From NCBI GenBank assembly GCA_024397935.1, contig CP073743.1, positions 3,038,001-3,102,000 on the forward strand: a stretch of 64,000 nt of DNA, written 5' to 3'. Below are positions 1 to 9,025 of this stretch, one piece after another. The stretch's first letter is position 1, and the number at the start of each line of letters is the position of its first letter. The position numbers and the translations under genes were made by a program. Below the pieces are notes generated by a model that ran no database searches, was not told where the DNA came from, and saw nothing but the letters and a program-made list of their open reading frames with translations. The stretch is from a bacterium SCSIO 12844 (GTDB lineage Bacteria; Pseudomonadota; Gammaproteobacteria; Francisellales; Francisellaceae).

Positions 1-53
1 GACTGTGCTGCTGTTAAAAATACTGGCAATGTCTTTAATGGTGGATAAAGCAT
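1..53 (-). CDS. LysR-type transcriptional regulator, N-terminal fragment (partial)
   Basis: Only the first 18 codons lie inside the window; the gene runs off the left edge. The peptide reads MLYPPLKTLPVFLTAAQS, which matches the start of LysR-family helix-turn-helix domains (PPLkaLrvFeaAar). It is divergent from the PrpF-family gene. Regulators of this family commonly sit divergently beside prpF/ybhH-type genes and control them. No strong Shine-Dalgarno precedes this ATG, so the exact start is uncertain. The identification rests on a short stretch plus context. Confidence 0.55.
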   Translation of the reverse strand, partial: MLYPPLKTLPVFLTAAQ

Positions 54-78
54 ATTGATACTGATTAAGTTTTTCTTT

Positions 79-93
79 ATCTATAGTATAGAT
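79..93. promoter_or_regulatory. Candidate LysR-type operator (T-N11-A dyad)
   Basis: ATCTAT-AGT-ATAGAT is a perfect inverted repeat containing a T-N11-A core, the classical LysR-family recognition pattern. It lies in the 118 bp between the divergent LysR-like start and the PrpF-family gene, where a regulator of both would be expected to bind. Binding itself is inference. Confidence 0.45.
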
Positions 94-171
94 TTTAAAA
101 ATGTATTTAACAAATTTTATATGATCAAATAGTAGTCACCAATAGATAAATACATTTATTTGGAGGCATTT

Positions 172-1242
172 ATGAAAAGTATACCATATTATCTATTTCG
201 AGGTGGTACCTCTAAAGGTGCTTTCTTCTTTAAAAAAGATTTACCAAAAAATGAAAAAGCGCGTAATACAATCATTAGCAAAATTATGGGTAGTCCACAC
301 CCTTATCAAGTCGATGGTATAGGCGGTGGCGTACCCAATGCAAGTAAAATTGGCATTCTTTCTCCTTCTAAGAAAAAAGGAGTCGATTTAGAGTATATTA
401 TGGGACAAGTGGATATCAATTCAATGGAAGTTGATACTCATGGCGACTGTGGTAATATGCTAACTGCAGCGGCTTGCTGTGCTATTGAAGCTAATATCGT
501 TAAAGTGCAACCAAATTATACTCAAGTAACCATTTACAGCCCGAAAACAGACTCAATAAAAAGAGTCTGTGTGCCAATAAAAAATAGTAAGATTATTTAT
601 GAAGGTAGCTATCATATCGATGGCGTGAAACCATTAGGTTCGCCTATGACAGTATCATTTTATCAACCTTCTGCATCGCAAACAAAAGCAATTTTTCCAT
701 CAACAAAAAAAATAGATATCATTGATAATATTCCTGTTACTTTAATTGATTGTGGACGAGCATTAATCATTGCTAAAGCAAGTGATTTTGGTTTAACTGG
801 TAATGAAGAAATATCGTTACTTGAAAAAGATAAAGATTTAAACCAACAACTAGAAGCATTTAGATTACAGTGTGCTGATAGAATGGGTATTAGTAATCCT
901 TGTGTTAGTTTTCCAAGAATTACATTAATTAGCAAAGGCAAATCTAATCAAGATATTTTTGCCCATTATTGGTCTAACCCTAAACATGCAAAAGTCCATC
1001 CAGCAATGGCAATGACTGCAGCAATGGCAATTGGTAGTTGTTTATGCATCGATGGCACGATCTGTTATACTGAAAAGCATAAATTACACCCTACTTTAAG
1101 TGAGCAATCAATTTGTATTGGACATGCTCAAGGTGAAGTTACCATTAAAGTGACAGCAAAAATAGCACCCCTTATGATTCAATCCTGCTCATTTAAACGA
1201 ACAGCAAGACTATTAGCCAGTGGCATGGTTTATTATACATAA
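172..1242 (+). CDS. PrpF-family aconitate isomerase / oxalomesaconate tautomerase-like protein
   Basis: 356-residue protein of the PrpF family, a diaminopimelate-epimerase-like fold that moves double bonds in small tricarboxylic acids (2-methylaconitate isomerase, 4-oxalomesaconate tautomerase, YbhH). It starts with the family signature FRGGTSKG near residues 9-16, followed by GIGGGVPNASKIGIL and the DCGN segment typical of the active-site region. I chose the ATG at 172 over an in-frame TTG at 160 because GGAGG lies 5 bases upstream of the ATG. No prpB, prpC or acnD lies beside it, so the methylcitrate role cannot be assumed. The divergent LysR-like gene suggests substrate-induced expression. 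It converges on the aldehyde dehydrogenase gene with a 6 bp gap. Confidence 0.8.
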   Translation: MKSIPYYLFRGGTSKGAFFFKKDLPKNEKARNTIISKIMGSPHPYQVDGIGGGVPNASKIGILSPSKKKGVDLEYIMGQVDINSMEVDTHGDCGNMLTAAACCAIEANIVKVQPNYTQVTIYSPKTDSIKRVCVPIKNSKIIYEGSYHIDGVKPLGSPMTVSFYQPSASQTKAIFPSTKKIDIIDNIPVTLIDCGRALIIAKASDFGLTGNEEISLLEKDKDLNQQLEAFRLQCADRMGISNPCVSFPRITLISKGKSNQDIFAHYWSNPKHAKVHPAMAMTAAMAIGSCLCIDGTICYTEKHKLHPTLSEQSICIGHAQGEVTIKVTAKIAPLMIQSCSFKRTARLLASGMVYYT

Positions 1243-1248
1243 GTAAAC

Positions 1249-2661
1249 CTAGCGCAGAAATAACTTAAATAATATGCGATGCGCTTTACCAAAGGGTGGG
1301 TAAATCAAAGATCCTGGTGTGAATTTGCCTTTTAAATAAACTGCTTTTGCATGAGAGAAGGTAATAAATCCTTCTTTTGCATGATAAGAGCCCATCCCAG
1401 ATGGTCCAATTCCACCAAATGGTAAATCTTCCTGTGCAATTTGCATCAGTGCATCATTAAAGCAAACACCCCCTGCATGCGTATTTCTAATAACTTCTTC
1501 AAATTCACTTTCTTTACCATAAAAATATAGGCTTAATGCTCGAGGTTTTTGCTTAATTGACTCAATGGCTTGATTAAGTGTTTGGTAATTAATAATCGGC
1601 AAAATTGGGCCAAATATCTCTTCTTTCGATAATAGCATATCATCTTTCAAACCAGTTACCACACAAAGTGGTAGTTGGCGTTTACTTAATTGAGCTTCAC
1701 TCCAAGGTGTATCTTGACCCAATACATTGATCGATGCACCTTTTGACTTAGCATCCTCTAATAGCGCTTGAATTCGGTTAAGGTGTTGATCACTAATCAA
1801 AGCCGTTAAATCAGATGATTGATTATGTGTAAATTTTTGCCAACTATCTGATAATGTTTGTATAAAATCTTTAGTTAATGAAGCAGCTAAATAAATATAA
1901 TCAGGTGCAATACAGGTTTGACCCGAATTAACATACTTTGCAAAGCAAATACTTGCAACTGCTTTTTTAAGATTGGCTTTTTCTGTAATAATTACAGGGG
2001 ACTTACCACCTAATTCTAAAGTTACAGGTGTTAGGTTATCACTTGCAGCCTTCATCACAAGTCTACCGACTGTAGTTGATCCAGTAAAAAATATATGATC
2101 AAATGCTAATTGACTAAATGCTTGTGCCACATGCACATCACCTTGTATAAAACAAATTTCATCTTCTGAAAAAACTCTTTGAAAAATTGTGATTAATGTT
2201 TTTTCGGTTTTTGGTGTTAATTCCGATAATTTCACCATAATACGATTACCAGCAGCAAGTGCATAAATAATTGGGATAATTGATAAAATCAAAGGATAAT
2301 TCCAAGGTACGATAATACCAACAACACCTTTCGGTTGATAAAATACATAATTACGAGATGGAAAGTATAATAAACTAACATGACGCTTATCAGACTTCAT
2401 CCAAGACTTTAGATGTTTTAATACATATTTAAACGCCGAAATCATTGGAAATAGCTCAGTTAAACGACTTTCATCAAATTTACGATGTCCAAAGTCATCA
2501 TTTAGAGCAGACAACAGTGCTTTTTGACTATCTAATAATATGCTTTTTAATTGCTTTATCTGACTGTGACGTGTTTTATAATCTGGATATGGTGATGCTA
2601 AAAAGCTTTGTTTTTGATTTTCAAAAACCGTTTTTAATTTTAAAATTTCATCATTTGACAT
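1249..2661 (-). CDS. NAD(P)-dependent aldehyde dehydrogenase (coniferyl/fatty aldehyde type)
   Basis: About 470 residues of the class 3-like aldehyde dehydrogenase family, which oxidises aldehydes to acids. The Rossmann part carries PWNYPL (Asn near 121). The general-base Glu lies in LELGGKSP (about 216) and the nucleophilic Cys in NSGQTC (about 250). The C-terminal LPFGGIGPSGMG is also typical. The sequence is closest in feel to coniferyl aldehyde dehydrogenases and long-chain fatty aldehyde dehydrogenases; the substrate cannot be told. An in-frame ATG exists 16 codons upstream, but AAAGGA sits correctly before the start at 2661. It is divergent from ftsK across 136 bp. Confidence 0.85.
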   Translation of the reverse strand: MSNDEILKLKTVFENQKQSFLASPYPDYKTRHSQIKQLKSILLDSQKALLSALNDDFGHRKFDESRLTELFPMISAFKYVLKHLKSWMKSDKRHVSLLYFPSRNYVFYQPKGVVGIIVPWNYPLILSIIPIIYALAAGNRIMVKLSELTPKTEKTLITIFQRVFSEDEICFIQGDVHVAQAFSQLAFDHIFFTGSTTVGRLVMKAASDNLTPVTLELGGKSPVIITEKANLKKAVASICFAKYVNSGQTCIAPDYIYLAASLTKDFIQTLSDSWQKFTHNQSSDLTALISDQHLNRIQALLEDAKSKGASINVLGQDTPWSEAQLSKRQLPLCVVTGLKDDMLLSKEEIFGPILPIINYQTLNQAIESIKQKPRALSLYFYGKESEFEEVIRNTHAGGVCFNDALMQIAQEDLPFGGIGPSGMGSYHAKEGFITFSHAKAVYLKGKFTPGSLIYPPFGKAHRILFKLFLR

Positions 2662-2761
2662 CAAAATTAGTCCTTTAACTTGTTTTAAACCTGAAAAATT
2701 CGCTATCATTGTAACAGGTTAGAGAAAAAAATGACTGTGATCAAACAACAATCATAATTAT

Positions 2762-2777
2762 TTAATCAATTGATTAA
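2762..2777. promoter_or_regulatory. 16-bp perfect palindrome upstream of ftsK
   Basis: TTAATCAATTGATTAA is a perfect palindrome 20 bp before the ftsK start, in the divergent region shared with the aldehyde dehydrogenase. It could be an operator. A pure AT-rich coincidence is possible, since no second copy at a promoter was confirmed. Confidence 0.3.
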
Positions 2778-2797
2778 GGCATAAGTAGATAAAACAA

Positions 2798-5236
2798 ATG
2801 AAACTATTAAATTCGAGCAAAAAAACAAAAAAAACTAAAGTAAGTAAAGTCAATCGCAGAAAGCATGTTGAAGCCACAGATTCCCCCTTATTAGAGCGCC
2901 TGAAAATTGCTTCATTAATCATTATTGGTGCTGTTGCTGTTTTTATTTTTATCAGCCTTGTCACTTATAATGCAAATGACCCAGGTTGGTCACAAATTAA
3001 ATCCAATGGTATTGTACATAATACAGCTGGAGAAGTGGGTGCTTATAGTGCTGATATTTTATTATCTCTATTTGGTCTTTTTGCCTATTTAATTCCCTTT
3101 TTAATGATTTATGGTCTATGGGTTATCTATCAAGAAAGACAAAGCTTTAATGACCGCGCCATAAGTCTTATGATTTTACGCTGGTTAGGCATTATTTTAA
3201 CCTTTGGCGCAGGCAGCGCATTAGCAGAGTTAATTTTTATTGATTATCACACAGGCTTACCACAAGGCGCTGGCGGTATTACAGGATACATACTCAATGA
3301 ATATACCAACAGTTATTTAAGTATTGGTGGTAGTATTATTGTATTTATTACCATGCTGGCATTAGGCCTTACTCTTTTTTCTGGCTTAAACTGGCTTTTT
3401 GCATTAATCAGCACCTTCAAAGGCTTATTTAAAATTACCAAAAAAGCAACACTTAAAACATCTTCAACCTTAGGCAATATTAAAAATGAAGCTAAAAAGG
3501 CACGCACTGATGCCAAAGAAGAAAAAAAGATAAAAGATAAGCAGTTAATCGATAACAAACCATTATATATAGAACCAGAAGCTGATCATAAAATAACGCA
3601 AAAACCACCAAAAGAAACAAAACAAGGAAAAATCACGCCTAACTTATCCTTTGATGAACTAATGAATCAACATAGTCAAGCACAAGCAACAGACAAACCT
3701 AAAAAGAAAAAACAACCGGAATTTGCATCATTAACCGTATCCAATAGTCAAGGCACAAGCTTACCAACACTTGATTTATTAGATGATCCAGAAGCACGCC
3801 CAGCTCAAGTCTCTGAAGAAACCTTAGAAAATCTTGCACGCCTAGTTGAGCAAAAGTTAGCTGATTATAATATTACTGTCCGCGTTGCTGGTGTCTACCC
3901 TGGTCCTGTTATTACACGCTTTGAGCTAGAATTAGCACCTGGAATTAAGGTATCACGTTTAAGCACCTTATCTCAAGATATTGCTCGCTCACTGTCAATT
4001 CCACGTGTTAGAGTTGTTGAAGTCATTCCAGGCAAGCCCTATGTAGGGCTTGAAATTCCCAACCAAAAACGCGAAACAGTACGCTTAAAAGAAATATTAT
4101 CAAGTGATCAATTTTTAAAATCAAATACACCAGTAACACTTGGCTTAGGAAAAGATATTGCCGGTAGCCCATCTATTGCCAATTTAGCTAAAATGCCACA
4201 TTTATTAGTTGCAGGTACGACAGGCTCTGGTAAATCTGTTGGAGTTAATGCAATGCTTTTAAGTATGCTCTATAAAAGTACCCCAGAAGATCTACGTTTA
4301 ATTATGATAGACCCCAAAATGCTTGAACTATCGATCTATGATGGTATTCCTCACTTATTAACACCTGTTGTAACTGATATGACTGAAGCCGCGAATGCAT
4401 TACGCTGGTGTGTTAAAGAGATGGATCGACGTTATGAATTAATGGCTGCTGTAGGCGTAAGGAACATTGCCGGCTTAAATGATAAAATTAAGCAACAAGA
4501 AAAAAGTGATACACCAATTAAAGATCCACTGTGGTTAAAAGCACATCCTGGCTCAGAAAAAGATGCACCCAGTTTATCTAAATTACCATATATTGTGGTT
4601 GTTGCCGATGAATTTGCTGATATGATGATGGTGGTTGGTAAAAAAGTTGAAGAACTTATTGCACGTATCGCACAAAAAGCGCGTGCTGCTGGTATTCACT
4701 TAATTTTGGCAACACAAAGGCCTTCGGTTGATGTAGTAACAGGTTTAATCAAAGCCAATATCCCTACTCGAATTGCCTTTCAAGTCTCTTCAAAAATTGA
4801 TTCGCGCACTATTATTGATCAACAAGGAGCTGAACAATTATTAGGTCATGGAGATATGTTGTATTTACCACCTGGCAGTGGTGTCCCTCATCGATTACAT
4901 GGTGCTTTTGTCAGTGATGATGAAGTTCATCGTGTTGTTAATGCATTGAAAAATGATTCGACACCAAATTATATTGAAACAATAACACAAACAGCATCAC
5001 TCGATGATGAAGAAAGTGATGACCAACAAGGAGGCGGTGAAAAAGATTCACTCTATGATCAGGCTGTACAAATTGTACTTGAAAGTCAGCGCGCTTCCAT
5101 CTCAAGTATTCAAAGACGTTTACGCATTGGCTATAATCGTGCCGCTCGCTTAATCGAAGATATGGAAGCCGCTGGTATTGTCAGTGAAATGCAACAAAAT
5201 GGCTTAAGAGAAGTTTTAGTTAGGAGACCGTCATAA
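2798..5236 (+). CDS. ftsK: DNA translocase FtsK
   Basis: 812-residue septal DNA pump that clears and aligns chromosome termini during division. The N-terminal part (about 35-195) has four membrane helices. A charged, Lys-rich linker follows (about 215-330), much shorter than in E. coli. Then comes the RecA-like motor with Walker A GTTGSGKS near 473-480 and Walker B (LIMIDP) near 501-506. The last 75 residues form the winged-helix gamma domain that reads KOPS sites ([23 protein letters not shown]). lolA starts directly after the stop codon, so the pair forms an operon, as in many gammaproteobacteria. The start has only a weak Shine-Dalgarno. Confidence 0.95.
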   Translation: MKLLNSSKKTKKTKVSKVNRRKHVEATDSPLLERLKIASLIIIGAVAVFIFISLVTYNANDPGWSQIKSNGIVHNTAGEVGAYSADILLSLFGLFAYLIPFLMIYGLWVIYQERQSFNDRAISLMILRWLGIILTFGAGSALAELIFIDYHTGLPQGAGGITGYILNEYTNSYLSIGGSIIVFITMLALGLTLFSGLNWLFALISTFKGLFKITKKATLKTSSTLGNIKNEAKKARTDAKEEKKIKDKQLIDNKPLYIEPEADHKITQKPPKETKQGKITPNLSFDELMNQHSQAQATDKPKKKKQPEFASLTVSNSQGTSLPTLDLLDDPEARPAQVSEETLENLARLVEQKLADYNITVRVAGVYPGPVITRFELELAPGIKVSRLSTLSQDIARSLSIPRVRVVEVIPGKPYVGLEIPNQKRETVRLKEILSSDQFLKSNTPVTLGLGKDIAGSPSIANLAKMPHLLVAGTTGSGKSVGVNAMLLSMLYKSTPEDLRLIMIDPKMLELSIYDGIPHLLTPVVTDMTEAANALRWCVKEMDRRYELMAAVGVRNIAGLNDKIKQQEKSDTPIKDPLWLKAHPGSEKDAPSLSKLPYIVVVADEFADMMMVVGKKVEELIARIAQKARAAGIHLILATQRPSVDVVTGLIKANIPTRIAFQVSSKIDSRTIIDQQGAEQLLGHGDMLYLPPGSGVPHRLHGAFVSDDEVHRVVNALKNDSTPNYIETITQTASLDDEESDDQQGGGEKDSLYDQAVQIVLESQRASISSIQRRLRIGYNRAARLIEDMEAAGIVSEMQQNGLREVLVRRPS

Positions 5237-5884
5237 ATGTTTCAACCCATTCAAAAATTTAAATACTTTGTCACAGCAATTGGTTTTTTACTATTGACAC
5301 AACCAATCTATGCTATGCAAAACTCAACACCAACTGATGAACTATTACAACATATTCATCATATCTCAAGCTATCAAGCTAATTTCATGCAAACGGTTGT
5401 TGATAAGTCAACTGGTAATAAGTCAGTCAGTTATGGCACATTATGGGTAAAACAGCCAAGCTTTTTTAAATGGGAAGTATTAAAGCCTAATAAACAGCTT
5501 TTAGTTTCTAATGGTAAAAAATTATGGAACTATGATATGGACTTAGAACAAGTCACTGTTCAAGATGTCCCTAAAACAATCTCTCAAGCACCAATATTAT
5601 TACTGTTAAGAGGAGATCCTAAAACATTAAATGATCTGTTTTTTATTTATGAGCGTAAAAAAAATACCTTTACATTAGTTCCTAAAGATAAAGAAAGTGT
5701 CGCGATTAATAAAATTATTTTATATTTTGATAACGGTAATTTAAAAAAGCTAACCCTAAGGACAAGTACCGGCATTGATACCTATATCTTATTTGATAAA
5801 TACAATTACGATAAAATCAATACAAGCTTTTTTGATTTTACACCACCAAAAGGTGTTGATGTCTTAGGCGGTGCTACTGAGTGA
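5237..5884 (+). CDS. lolA: Outer-membrane lipoprotein carrier protein LolA
   Basis: 215-residue periplasmic chaperone that takes lipoproteins from the LolCDE transporter and hands them to LolB. Residues 1-26 form a signal peptide with a hydrophobic core and a likely cleavage after IYA. The mature part shows the LolA pattern: an early helix (LLQHIHHISSYQANFMQTV), then GTLWVKQPSFFKWEV and LWNYDMDLEQVTV. The ATG directly abuts the ftsK stop, and AGGAG lies inside the ftsK end about 10 bases upstream, so translation is probably coupled. The 3' end overlaps the convergent pdxT by 21 bp. Confidence 0.92.
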   Translation: MFQPIQKFKYFVTAIGFLLLTQPIYAMQNSTPTDELLQHIHHISSYQANFMQTVVDKSTGNKSVSYGTLWVKQPSFFKWEVLKPNKQLLVSNGKKLWNYDMDLEQVTVQDVPKTISQAPILLLLRGDPKTLNDLFFIYERKKNTFTLVPKDKESVAINKIILYFDNGNLKKLTLRTSTGIDTYILFDKYNYDKINTSFFDFTPPKGVDVLGGATE

Positions 5885-6475
5885 TTGAATTGCTTCTATA
5901 AAATTTTGATGAACAAGCGTTGTTGTATATTCTGGATGACAGGTTAGCGCAAATACATTTGCTTGTCTAACACCGACAATTTCTTGGTTCCGCATAGCAA
6001 TGATATCGACATTATTTGAAAGAATGGCTTCAATTTTAGGCGCTCGGATAAAAGAAATAAGCACATCTGTTTTATCATTATTTTGCTCTACTTGATCCAA
6101 ATAAAAAGAAACTAAGTCATTACTACTTTGTAATTGCCGGCCATATGCATTTCTTGTGACTTTAACATCAATAAACCCTAATGAGGATTGTTCTGGTTCA
6201 ACTTCTTTTGCTAATAAAATAATACCAGCACAAGTACCTAGTATCGGTTTTTTTTGCTGATAAAATTGATTTAATGCCTCTTGCCAATGTTGGTTATACT
6301 GAAAATGTTTAAGTATAACACCTGACTCACCTCCAGGTAATATTAAACCATCAACCGTTGATAACGTTTCAGGTTTAGAGATAAAAATTGCATCAATGCC
6401 AAGCTTATTAAGACACTGATAATGTGAGTGGTAATTCCCTTGTAAGGCAAGAATACCAACAGTTAGATCACTCAT
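5864..6475 (-). CDS. pdxT: Pyridoxal 5'-phosphate synthase glutaminase subunit PdxT
   Basis: 203-residue class I glutamine amidotransferase that supplies ammonia to PdxS for direct synthesis of pyridoxal phosphate. The triad is visible: Cys82 in GTCAG, His180 and Glu182 in CHPEY. The substrate loop LPGGESG lies at 46-52. Its ATG shares one base with the pdxS stop (TAATG), indicating translational coupling. The C-terminal 21 bp overlap the end of lolA on the other strand. Confidence 0.95.
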   Translation of the reverse strand: MSDLTVGILALQGNYHSHYQCLNKLGIDAIFISKPETLSTVDGLILPGGESGVILKHFQYNQHWQEALNQFYQQKKPILGTCAGIILLAKEVEPEQSSLGFIDVKVTRNAYGRQLQSSNDLVSFYLDQVEQNNDKTDVLISFIRAPKIEAILSNNVDIIAMRNQEIVGVRQANVFALTCHPEYTTTLVHQNFIEAIQSLSSTA

Positions 6476-7341
6476 TAATCGCCTCTAGTATGCATTAGCT
6501 CTTTTTCAATGATCTCATCCATATTAATACCTGTCATTGGTGCACCTAAATCTTCTGAGATTTCAGCTAATAGTTTGTGGTCTTTAAAGTGAGTTACTGC
6601 TTGAACAATTGCATGCGCTCGTTTTTGTGGATTATCTGACTTAAAGATACCACTACCAACAAAGACACTTTCCGCACCTAATTCCATCATTAATGCAGCA
6701 TCAGCTGGCGTTGCAACACCACCTGCTGCAAAATTAGGCACAGGAAGCTTGCCATTTTTAGCAACGTATTTAACTAATTCAAACGGTGCTTGTAATTTTT
6801 TAGCTGCAACCATTAATTCATCATCATTTAAAACCGTTAATGCTTTCATTTCACGATTGATAGTTCTTAAGTGACGAACCGCTTCGATTACATTGCCTGT
6901 ACCTGCTTCACCTTTGGTACGGATTAATGCAGCACCTTCACCAATTCTTCTTAATGCTTCGCCTAAGTTTCTACAGCCACAAACAAACGGCGCTTGAAAG
7001 GCATGCTTATTAATATGATTTTCGTCATCTGCCGGTGTTAATACTTCACTTTCATCAATAAAGTCAATACCCATAGATTGCAAAATAGATGCTTCAACAA
7101 AATGACCAATTCTTACCTTCGCCATTACAGGAATACTGACAGCATCCATAATCTCTTTAATCATTTTAGGGTCACTCATTCTAGCAACACCACCTTCTTT
7201 ACGGATATCAGCTGGTACACGTTCTAAAGCCATAACAGCAACAGCGCCAGCTTCTTGAGCTATGATTGCTTGTTTACTATCGGTAACATCCATAATAACG
7301 CCACCTTTTAGCATATCTGCTAAACCAATTTTAACATCCAT
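6475..7341 (-). CDS. pdxS: Pyridoxal 5'-phosphate synthase lyase subunit PdxS
   Basis: 288-residue TIM-barrel enzyme that builds pyridoxal phosphate from ribose 5-phosphate, glyceraldehyde 3-phosphate and ammonia. Highly conserved segments include the N-terminal [16 protein letters not shown], Lys75 in MAKVRIGH (the chromophore-forming lysine), [11 protein letters not shown], and [17 protein letters not shown] chose the ATG at 7341 over an in-frame GTG at 7353 because GGAG lies 6 bases upstream. With pdxT it forms a two-gene operon behind the promoter at 7387-7415. This deoxyxylulose-independent route is less common in gammaproteobacteria than PdxA/PdxJ. Confidence 0.96.
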   Translation of the reverse strand: MDVKIGLADMLKGGVIMDVTDSKQAIIAQEAGAVAVMALERVPADIRKEGGVARMSDPKMIKEIMDAVSIPVMAKVRIGHFVEASILQSMGIDFIDESEVLTPADDENHINKHAFQAPFVCGCRNLGEALRRIGEGAALIRTKGEAGTGNVIEAVRHLRTINREMKALTVLNDDELMVAAKKLQAPFELVKYVAKNGKLPVPNFAAGGVATPADAALMMELGAESVFVGSGIFKSDNPQKRAHAIVQAVTHFKDHKLLAEISEDLGAPMTGINMDEIIEKELMHTRGD

Positions 7342-7386
7342 CGAAATCTCCACTTAAGCAATTGATTAAAATTATTTTGGGCTACA

Positions 7387-7415
7387 ATATTAAGGAATAA
7401 TGCCCCATTGAGCAA
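7387..7415 (-). promoter_or_regulatory. Predicted sigma-70 promoter of pdxS-pdxT
   Basis: Read on the minus strand: -35 TTGCTC, 17 bp spacer, -10 TAATAT, 46 bp before the pdxS ATG. Spacing is optimal and both hexamers are near consensus. Confidence 0.5.
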
Positions 7416-7440
7416 GATTTATTCTTATTTGGTAAAAAGA

Positions 7441-7863
7441 TTAATGACCAAGTGCAATTGCAAGACGGTTAAAGGCATTCATTAGTGCAACTGCAAAAGT
7501 TAAATCAGATATTTCTTTATCAGAAAAATAAGCTTTTAATGGTTGATAATAGTGATCATCAGCTTGAGTTTCTTTGATATTGGTTAAGCTCTCTGCCCAA
7601 GCAAACGCAGTTTTTTCTTGATTCGTAAATAAACTACTATCTTGCCAATTATTTACTGCATCAATACGTTGTTGTGACTCTCCTTGTTTAGTTAAATCAG
7701 CGCTATGAACTTTAATACAATATTGGCAACCATTAATCTGAGAGATTCTAAGATACATTAATTCAATTAATTTTTTATCTAAGCCACATTGTTGAACTTT
7801 ATTTTTAACTTCAATCAAATCATTAAATAAATCCTTTGATAATGCATAATATTCAAGGCGCAT
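7441..7863 (-). CDS. AhpD-like / carboxymuconolactone decarboxylase family protein
   Basis: 140-residue helical protein of the AhpD/CMD superfamily, whose members include alkylhydroperoxidases with thiol-disulfide activity. It carries the signature E34 ... C46-x-x-C49-x-x-x-H53 (NGCQYCIKVH), the proton-relay and redox-cysteine set of the family. AAGGA lies 8 bases before the ATG. It stands alone, divergent from lexA by 138 bp. A role in peroxide defence is likely from the motif, but the natural reductant and substrate are unknown. Confidence 0.8.
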   Translation of the reverse strand: MRLEYYALSKDLFNDLIEVKNKVQQCGLDKKLIELMYLRISQINGCQYCIKVHSADLTKQGESQQRIDAVNNWQDSSLFTNQEKTAFAWAESLTNIKETQADDHYYQPLKAYFSDKEISDLTFAVALMNAFNRLAIALGH

Positions 7864-7942
7864 AGCTGTTTCCTTAAATTATTTTATTAATTTTAAATCA
7901 ATAGCATAGCATAGTTAACTTAAATAAATGATACAAATCAAC

Positions 7943-7971
7943 TTGCGTAAACCTTTAGTAAACTCTATACT
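7943..7971 (+). promoter_or_regulatory. Predicted lexA promoter with overlapping inverted repeat
   Basis: -35 TTGCGT (7943-7948), 17 bp spacer, -10 TATACT (7966-7971), about 30 bp before the lexA ATG. An inverted repeat TAGTA-N7-TACTA (7956-7972) covers the spacer and -10, as an autoregulatory LexA operator would. It does not match the E. coli SOS box CTGT-N8-ACAG, so the operator reading is inference. Confidence 0.45.
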
Positions 7972-8001
7972 ACAAAATAAACCAATATTTGGATAAGTCT
8001 T

Positions 8002-8592
8002 ATGCAACAGCCATTGACAAAAAAAGAAGCACAACTACTACAATTGATTGAATCAATCTATGAAACAGAAGGTTATATTGCAGCGTATTCTGAGCTTGGG
8101 CGTATTCAAGGTGTTTCCAAAATGGCAATCTGTAAATTAGTTAAAAAATTAAGAGAGAAAGGTTATTTATCCGAATCAAATCAAATCATTCATAAAGCAC
8201 ATAATACGCTGCCCTTAATGGGTAAAATTGCAGCTGGAAAACCAATTGAAGCCTTTGAAGTTATCGAGCAATTATCCCTTAATCAACTGCTTCAAGCACC
8301 CAATTTATTTTTTTTAGAAGTCTCAGGCGACTCAATGGTAGATTCTGGCATTTTAGATGGTGACTATGTCTTAATTCAACAACAAAGTGATATTAAAAAT
8401 GGTATGATTGTAGTTGCCTTAATTGATCATAGTGAAGCAACATTAAAAGAAGTTCGATTCAATGATGATGCGAGTATTACCTTAATCCCGCATAACCAAC
8501 AACTTAAACCGCAAACTTATGATAAAAACCAAGTACAAATTCAAGGTATCTATTTAGGTGCACGTTTCGATAAACAATGTTTTAAAGCCTAA
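8002..8592 (+). CDS. lexA: LexA repressor
   Basis: 196-residue SOS repressor and self-cleaving serine protease. Residues 1-65 form a winged helix-turn-helix that begins like LexA (LTKKEAQLLQLIESIYETEGYIAAYSEL in outline). The cleavage site Ala78-Gly79 lies in GKIAAGKPIEA. The S24 peptidase dyad is Ser111 (GDSM) and Lys149 (ATLKEV). The recognition helix region (GVSKMAICKLVKKL) differs from the E. coli sequence, in line with the non-canonical operator upstream. The length is close to E. coli LexA (202). A short ORF follows 8 bp downstream with a strong Shine-Dalgarno and is probably co-transcribed. Confidence 0.88.
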   Translation: MQQPLTKKEAQLLQLIESIYETEGYIAAYSELGRIQGVSKMAICKLVKKLREKGYLSESNQIIHKAHNTLPLMGKIAAGKPIEAFEVIEQLSLNQLLQAPNLFFLEVSGDSMVDSGILDGDYVLIQQQSDIKNGMIVVALIDHSEATLKEVRFNDDASITLIPHNQQLKPQTYDKNQVQIQGIYLGARFDKQCFKA

Positions 8593-8600
8593 GGGGAAAG

Positions 8601-8774
8601 ATGATGAAACAACAAAAAAATCTCTTAACTAAGACCTTATATGTAATTGCAAGTGACCGCCAACGATTAAATTATCAATCACTTCAATCAGAGAACATAT
8701 GCAAATATACACCTTCAAAAATATCAGAAAAAATCATTCCTATTACAAAGTTAATCCGTAGACTTTGTGTTTAA
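8601..8774 (+). CDS. Small hypothetical protein downstream of lexA (57 aa)
   Basis: 57-codon ORF starting MMKQQKNLLTKTLYVIASD and ending with the basic stretch KLIRRLCV. AAGGGG lies a few bases before the ATG, 8 bp after the lexA stop, so it very probably shares the lexA transcript. No membrane helix or known motif is visible. In some gammaproteobacteria the gene after lexA encodes the SulA-type division inhibitor or ImuA. This peptide is too short and too different to be called either. It may be an SOS-induced small protein or a remnant. Confidence 0.45.
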   Translation: MMKQQKNLLTKTLYVIASDRQRLNYQSLQSENICKYTPSKISEKIIPITKLIRRLCV

Positions 8775-8943
8775 CTTTTATACAATCAAACCAGACTAAA
8801 TATTTCATAGTTTTCATCTATGATTTCACTTATAAAATAATAAATTAATCAGTTATATTGGACTTATAACAACTCATAAATATTACAATTTAAACACCTT
8901 ATTTCTAACATGAAGACTCAAAAAATTCAATTGAAACATAAAG

Positions 8944-8972
8944 TTAACAAGTCAGTAATACTGATTTTAATA
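8944..8972 (+). promoter_or_regulatory. Candidate promoter of the CaaX kinase gene with internal palindrome
   Basis: -35 TTAACA (8944-8949), 17 bp spacer, -10 TTAATA (8967-8972), about 54 bp before the ATG. A 13-bp palindrome, TCAGTAATACTGA (8952-8964), lies between the two boxes. A second possible -10, TATACT, is at 8979-8984. The 250 bp between 8775 and 9025 contain no other gene; a weak six-pair hairpin is at 8805-8823. Confidence 0.3.
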
Positions 8973-9025
8973 AGCATTTATACTGCTGCAACTTCATGAA
9001 AGAATGATACATAAAAGGATTAGTA

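Noticed and set aside
8775-9025. Hairpin TCATAG/CTATGA at 8805-8823 as a terminator after the lexA unit
   Set aside because: Only six A/T-rich pairs and no following T-run, so it is too weak to call.
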